Source: Argentina anserina
Lineage: Eukaryota > Streptophyta > Magnoliopsida > Rosales > Rosaceae
DNA: 64,000 bases
Reading direction: 5' to 3'
Assembly: GCF_933775445.1 (NCBI RefSeq)
Contig: NC_065877.1
Coordinates: forward strand, 15,314,001 to 15,378,000
The notes under the pieces were generated by a model that saw only the letters and a program-made list of their open reading frames with translations, did not search any database and was not told the DNA's origin. The translations under genes and the position numbers were made by a program. Below are positions 59,479 through 64,000 of the stretch, piece by piece; position 1 is the first letter of the stretch, and every line of letters starts with the position of its first letter.

Positions 59479-61641
59479 TCAGTTTTGCTGAGCCACAAGA
59501 TCAAGATGCAGTTGGTCGATCCAAGCTCCCAATGCTGCATGATCAACCGAATCCATTTGAGAGTTTCCATTTAAGTCCTCACTAGAAGATCCAGTGGCCG
59601 CAACACCTGAGACCGGTGCTGTTATCTTATCTTTCATCTCACTAGGAGATTCTTTGACAAGTGACTGAACCCAGGAAAGATCGGGTTCGTCTCCATTGTT
59701 CCCCAGCTCAAATGAAGATGACCTGCGAAGCTTTCCCAGCTCATCTGAAGTAACTGCCCAATCTGGTTTTCCATCAGACAATCCCCATTTTGACCATGAA
59801 TTTGCAGGGGAGCCAACATTGGAAGTCAAGCTGGAGCCAAGCTCCCGTGAACTAAGGCTGCGAAACTGTTGCTTCTCCCGATTAGCTAGCATGGAAACCC
59901 GAGACCCCATTGGTGAGATTGGTTCCACATTTCGAGGAGACATCCTCCCAGAGGATGGTGCTCCAAAGGAGGCCTGCAATAGAGGGTGATCGACACTAGC
60001 TTTGGCTGAAAAGTTTGTATGGATTGGTGAAAGCATGCTCTGTTGCTGCTGAAACTGATTGAGAAGGGCTGACTTGTGAGTTGGGGAAAAAACAGCTGAT
60101 GCCAATGCTTGATCAGAATACCGTGGAGATAAGTTCTCAGCAGAGAAGAGATCATCAAGATTTGAGGGGGTTAGAGTATTCAACCGACCAGAACGGTTCA
60201 GTGAGTTACTCATAGATAATTCATTTAGGAGCTGCTGTTGCTGCATATCAAACTCAGGCAGTAAATCAAAGTCATCTGCTGCCATATCTCTTGCACAGAG
60301 GGAGGATCTCAAACGACTAGACTGGACATTGCTGCCTGGGAGATGCAGAGCCGGGACATTAGGTTGGGGCCAAGCTAAAGATGAGTGTGACATGCCATTG
60401 CCAGAGGGAGACATGGGTGGAGTAAATGGTGAAGGAGACATGGCAGAGAGTGATGAAGGAGAACCAGGCAAGAGACTCATTGCAGCAGCAAAATCCATGG
60501 CCGAAGCTCCGGAAGTGGTCGAGCGAGGAGAGGGAACAGCAGAACCAGTAGAGACATACAATGGCCTGAGTTCCTCTGCTGTGTGAGCAAAAAAGCAGAC
60601 TCTCCTTGCACAACTTGTACCATCCTTGCAGAGTCGGGTTCGATATTGAGCTGGGTGTAGCCAACACTCAAAAACCCCATGAGCGTATTCACACATATCT
60701 CCACGTCTGCAAGCCCCTTTTCGGAAGTCAGGGCAAGGAACACAGCTATAATGAAACTTCCTAGGATCCCTTCTTCGTGCATTTTCTCCGGGATGAACAA
60801 ATGGGCACTCAGTCCAATCATGGGAGTAGGCGCGTGAACAAGGCCTCACCTTAAATGAATACATACGGAATTCATCAGTTGAATAAATGCTGTTCTTGAT
60901 GTCCGGGAGAGAGGGGTCAACAGGGTATTCCTTCTTCTCTGACGTAGAAGAAACAGTAAGATTAAAGAACTTCGACTTTGTTGGAGAACTAGGGAAGTCT
61001 AAAGCTGATGGAGATCCATTTTCTGGGGAGGCTGATAGAGGAGGAGAAAGAGCACTTGTAGAGACAGTGAGAATTTGTTCACCAACAGAACCGTTAATCA
61101 TAAGGAGTTCCTCAAGAGCTAATCGGATATTCTGGAGCCTAGGAGTAACAACTATCACGTCAACAGGACGATGACCATTCTTATCAGTCAAATTAGGATC
61201 AGCACCAGCAGCTAAAAGAAGCCTCACAGTATCAACAGCATTCTCGGCACCACCTGAAGCAGCGCAGTGTAGAGCAGTGCTTCTATCATTACCACAGGTC
61301 TGATTTACGTCAGCATCAGAGAGAGAAAGAATCACCTTTATGACATCAATACTACCATATGTGGCAGCAACCATTAAAGGGGTACGGTGCTCATTAACCA
61401 TCTGCTTTGAGCCCTTCTGGCGACAATACCATAAGCCAATCTCATCAATGGAAGAAGGATTGTGCTGTATTGATCGTCTAAAGCTCTCAACGTCATTGTT
61501 TGCTGCAAGTTCGAGCAAGCTGGCAAAAGTATCTTCAGTTTCAACTGTCAAGTGATTCATGGTTGTGTTGGAGTGTTCGTCAACGATCACAGATGCTGCT
61601 GAAGATGAATAGGGTTTCACCCGCTCTGATCCATAGCACAT
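59479..61641 (-). CDS. Ankyrin + tandem CCCH zinc finger protein (OXS2/AtC3H30-like)
   Basis: One uninterrupted coding exon, 720 residues, close to Arabidopsis AtC3H30 (about 716). Order: N-terminal [20 protein letters not shown] (about 32-51), two ankyrin repeats (about 86-160; [28 protein letters not shown]), a serine-rich linker, [12 protein letters not shown] (plant-specific pre-zinc segment) and a tandem zinc finger: C303-X7-C311-X5-C317-X3-H321, 16 residues, C338-X5-C344-X4-C349-X3-H353. This is the plant TZF signature. Leucine-rich [18 protein letters not shown] further on is a likely nuclear export signal. Relatives shuttle between nucleus and cytoplasm and act in stress responses and RNA or promoter regulation. 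All zinc ligands are present; I chose the ATG at 61641, where [10 protein letters not shown] matches the family start. An acceptor at 61664 implies an intron in the 5' UTR. Confidence 0.95.
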   Translation of the reverse strand: MCYGSERVKPYSSSAASVIVDEHSNTTMNHLTVETEDTFASLLELAANNDVESFRRSIQHNPSSIDEIGLWYCRQKGSKQMVNEHRTPLMVAATYGSIDVIKVILSLSDADVNQTCGNDRSTALHCAASGGAENAVDTVRLLLAAGADPNLTDKNGHRPVDVIVVTPRLQNIRLALEELLMINGSVGEQILTVSTSALSPPLSASPENGSPSALDFPSSPTKSKFFNLTVSSTSEKKEYPVDPSLPDIKNSIYSTDEFRMYSFKVRPCSRAYSHDWTECPFVHPGENARRRDPRKFHYSCVPCPDFRKGACRRGDMCEYAHGVFECWLHPAQYRTRLCKDGTSCARRVCFFAHTAEELRPLYVSTGSAVPSPRSTTSGASAMDFAAAMSLLPGSPSSLSAMSPSPFTPPMSPSGNGMSHSSLAWPQPNVPALHLPGSNVQSSRLRSSLCARDMAADDFDLLPEFDMQQQQLLNELSMSNSLNRSGRLNTLTPSNLDDLFSAENLSPRYSDQALASAVFSPTHKSALLNQFQQQQSMLSPIHTNFSAKASVDHPLLQASFGAPSSGRMSPRNVEPISPMGSRVSMLANREKQQFRSLSSRELGSSLTSNVGSPANSWSKWGLSDGKPDWAVTSDELGKLRRSSSFELGNNGDEPDLSWVQSLVKESPSEMKDKITAPVSGVAATGSSSEDLNGNSQMDSVDHAALGAWIDQLHLDLVAQQN

Positions 61642-61664
61642 TCTTTCATTTGCTGGGAGGCCAG

Positions 61665-62502
61665 CTGATAATAAAAAACAACAAAATATCAGTAAGCATA
61701 ATTACACGATCAATATTCAACCATGTATCTCGACATAAAACATAAAAAAAAAAAAATCGGGTTGGCTACTGAGATATATTGATAAGTAACTTGAAAAGAC
61801 TCAAAATTGGGTCTTACGGTATATAAAACAATATTAACATCAAACATCTCAGCTTGGCTCAAGACTCACTGATCAAAAGCCTGATTTTAAGATGAAGTTG
61901 CATCCTTTCTTTGAGATCTTACCCTCAATAAACTATAAGAAAGAAACTCAGAAAAAGCAAACAGATCTAAGAACACAACGACCCAAGTCAAACCCCAAAG
62001 ACTAGTAATCATTTTCAATCCAAAAAAGAGAGGAAGAAATATAACAGAACAGAAACTCCTAACCAGACCCCTCACTCCAACAATCGCTACAAGAATCCTC
62101 TCACAATCCATACACACTAATCATCATCCCCAAATTTGATTAAGAGAGTGAGAAATGGTATTAGGTATTAACACCAGCAAAACAGTAATAGGAAACAACA
62201 ACCCGGATCGCAATCAAACAATATAAGAGTTGCAGATAGCCGGAAAGACAGGCTATGATATCCAAGATGAAGTAAAAGACAGTCAAAACAAGGAGGAACA
62301 GGCTTGGCTCTATATGCATGTACAACTGATGAAAGCATAGCATACCAGTACTCTTGATCCAGCTAACTGAAGCACAGCACCCCCACCACCATTGAGACAG
62401 CAGCTACAACTGTGATATCCAAGATGAAGTAAAAGACAGTCAAAACAAGGAGGAACAGGCTTGGCTCTATATGCATGTACAACTGATGAAAGCATAGCAT
62501 AC
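61665..62502 (-). other. Probable 5' UTR intron of the CCCH gene
   Basis: Minus strand: acceptor ttattatcag|ctgg ends the intron 23 bp before the ATG, and donor agtactg|gtatgc starts it at 62502. A second identical donor at 62345 is created by the tandem duplication. Inferred from splice consensus only. Confidence 0.5.
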
Positions 62503-62569
62503 CAGTACTCTTGATCCAGCTAACTGAAGCACAGCACCCCCACCACCATTGAGACAGCAGCTACAACTG
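62256..62569. repeat. Perfect 157-bp tandem duplication in the CCCH gene leader
   Basis: Units 62256-62412 and 62413-62569 are identical base for base by eye. Each spans the end of the leader exon, the GT donor and the start of the intron, and each contains the same 10-codon uORF. Confidence 0.9.
62520..62549 (-). CDS. Upstream ORF (MVVGVLCFS) in the CCCH leader
   Basis: ATG at 62549, stop TAG at 62522-62520: nine residues. It lies in the predicted leader exon upstream of the donor. The duplicate unit has the same uORF at 62392-62363. Conservation is unknown, so function is open. Confidence 0.4.
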   Translation of the reverse strand: MVVGVLCFS

Positions 62570-62627
62570 TGAGACAGATCTAGAGCTTCTTCCTATGCTT
62601 TCTGGCTTCTCAAACTAGTACTTGGTC

Positions 62628-62792
62628 TAATTTCTTCTTCTTCTTCTTTTCTTGAGAGATAAGAGACTCAAGAGAGAGAGAGGAGATAAAAAAAGGGAGC
62701 TTTGTTTCTTCTTCTTCTACTTCTGCTACTGCTGCTCTTCTCTTCCATTTCCAATTCCTCTCTGCTTTCTTTCTTTCTTTCTTTTTTTTCTT
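62628..62792. repeat. Pyrimidine-rich microsatellites in the CCCH gene leader/promoter
   Basis: (ttc)n at 62630-62650, (ag)n at 62671-62684 and a tttc run at 62766-62792. Polypurine on the transcribed strand of the minus gene. Confidence 0.8.
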
Positions 62793-63046
62793 TCTAAAAC
62801 ATTCAAAATTATATTTTAAAATTAAGGGAAAATAATTTAAAATGAAATTAAACAATTCCTTTTCTGGGGTTTGATAAAATCGCCTACCCAATACGAGGCG
62901 AAAGCTAAAAAGAAATAAACAAAACCCCAAACGGCACCGAGTCTCGGTTTTTATGGCACTTCTTTATTTCCATTCCTATCACGCCAAGTCACCTCCATGC
63001 TGGACTCATGCGACAATTTCCTGAAAACACAGGAGCATTTTGGGGA

Positions 63047-63056
63047 GATTATAAAT
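63047..63056 (-). promoter_or_regulatory. Possible TATA box of the CCCH gene
   Basis: Minus strand reads TATTTATAAT. It is about 500 bp upstream of the leader exon end, which would make a long leader; tentative. Confidence 0.25.
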
Positions 63057-63133
63057 ACGTGGGAGCAGTTGATTGGCGAATGGTACGTCGCGAAAGAGAA
63101 TAGGGCTAAATTATTACACTGTTTTTTCGTCAA

Positions 63134-64000
63134 ATTCCATTCAAATTCAACCTAAATTCACCCAAATGAAAATGTAGATATTCGCCGCACTCGAGTTTTG
63201 TAGATACTTGCTTGCAACTTAGTGATGTGGCATCATATTAGTGGGGGTGATGATGATAATGAGAGGTGAGTTTACGTGAATGACCCTGATCATTTCATTG
63301 AAAGACATTTTTGGGCAGAAGAATTCCCAGCAAATGTAGAACACGTGTGGGGATTTGGTGCGGCCCCTGAAAGCAGATGTAGTGTGTCCCTGTTAACCGG
63401 TATGGGAGGTGGGGGAGAGATGAGAGGGGCAAGGTGAGTAAAGAGAATCAAGGTGACTGGAGTAGTCGGTTAAAAAGCAGACGCGCGTGCGCGAGGTGGA
63501 CTAAAGTAGAGTGGAATGAGAAGTGGCGTCCGCCAATGACCTAGCGGCTCAGGTTGGCAAGAGTACGGGAGAGGACTCGAAAAAAATAAACTTATTAAAA
63601 GCATGGAGCACAAAACGTTTAATGTTTTAATAAAGCGGGTTTCTTTTGACACGCAGCAGTGCAGAATTGAGTTTCTTGTCTGGTGGAGTCTTCCTTGATT
63701 GTTATGCGAGGAGGTATGCGTTGGTATAGAATCTAGCAGCAATCCTTCCCGCTAGGCTTTCAACATCTCTCATAATGTGTTCTACGCTGTTATTGATTTT
63801 TTAATTTTTACTTAATCAGGTTAATTTTTGTGAAAAGACATATGTAGACAAATAAAAAAAATTTAAACGCCAAAACAATTTATATATCTGAGAAAAATTT
63901 GGTTTACTACTCATATCTCATATTTAACTATCTCTTACAATAAAATCCTAAAATAGCAATATGTGAAGAGGCATCGGTGGAGAGTCAAATTGTGAAGACT
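63134..64000. other. Upstream region of the CCCH gene; no further gene seen
   Basis: Contains a palindromic ACACGTGT (63341-63348, G-box/ABRE core CACGTG) that could serve a stress-responsive gene, and AT-rich DNA to the window edge. Confidence 0.45.

Overview
The window is nuclear DNA from a flowering plant, almost certainly a eudicot. The evidence is intron-containing genes of plant-only families (DREB2, TRF-like/telobox Myb, ankyrin-tandem CCCH zinc finger), AT-rich intergenic DNA, and plant transposon classes (Ty1-copia, long-LTR gypsy, plant L1-type LINE, hAT and MULE MITEs) plus an endogenous pararetrovirus. Family level (possibly Rosaceae) is a guess that the sequence alone does not prove.

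Genes sit at the two ends. Left end (1-11.5 kb): the last two exons of an SMUBP-2/IGHMBP2-type helicase (+), converging on an intron-less DREB2F-like AP2 factor (-); then a five-exon TRF-like gene (-) whose C-terminal telobox Myb domain is broken by a stop and a frameshift; then a 66-residue conserved-looking small membrane protein gene (-) at 11.3 kb. Right end (59.5-63 kb): an intact 720-residue ankyrin + tandem CCCH zinc finger gene (-) of the OXS2/AtC3H30 type. Its 5' leader carries a perfect 157-bp tandem duplication containing a short uORF and a splice donor.

The 47 kb between is mostly nested repeats. 7.7-10.1 kb: a long-inverted-repeat element split by a hAT-like element (8-bp target duplication), then a second hAT-like element. 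12.8-23.5 kb: a decayed pararetrovirus (movement protein, coat zinc knuckle, protease, RT, RNase H, a downstream ORF, 35S-like TATA and poly(A) signal), split near its 5' end by a 2.6-kb gypsy solo LTR with 5-bp target duplication. 24-33 kb: two degenerate copia pol genes on the minus strand. 33-37 kb: a head-to-head pair of gypsy LTRs joined through inverted primer-binding sites, forming a palindrome. 38.9-39.3 kb: fragments of two host genes (VTI1-type v-SNARE, THO3/TEX1) side by side upstream of a decayed LINE (39.6-43.5 kb). 44.6-54.3 kb: MULE elements with 9-bp target duplications that carry a copia solo LTR inside them, a copia element that has lost its RT, and a nested/tandem MULE array. 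55.4-57.9 kb: a hAT element with exact 8-bp duplication, receptor-kinase and other gene debris, and a small MITE.

The genes do not form a pathway or cluster; they are ordinary single-copy-style neighbours separated by a transposon nest. I found no convincing new multigene system. The most unusual items are the virus split by an LTR, the PBS-to-PBS LTR palindrome, the MULEs hitchhiking a solo LTR, the chimeric host-gene capture, the broken telobox gene and the duplicated leader of the CCCH gene.
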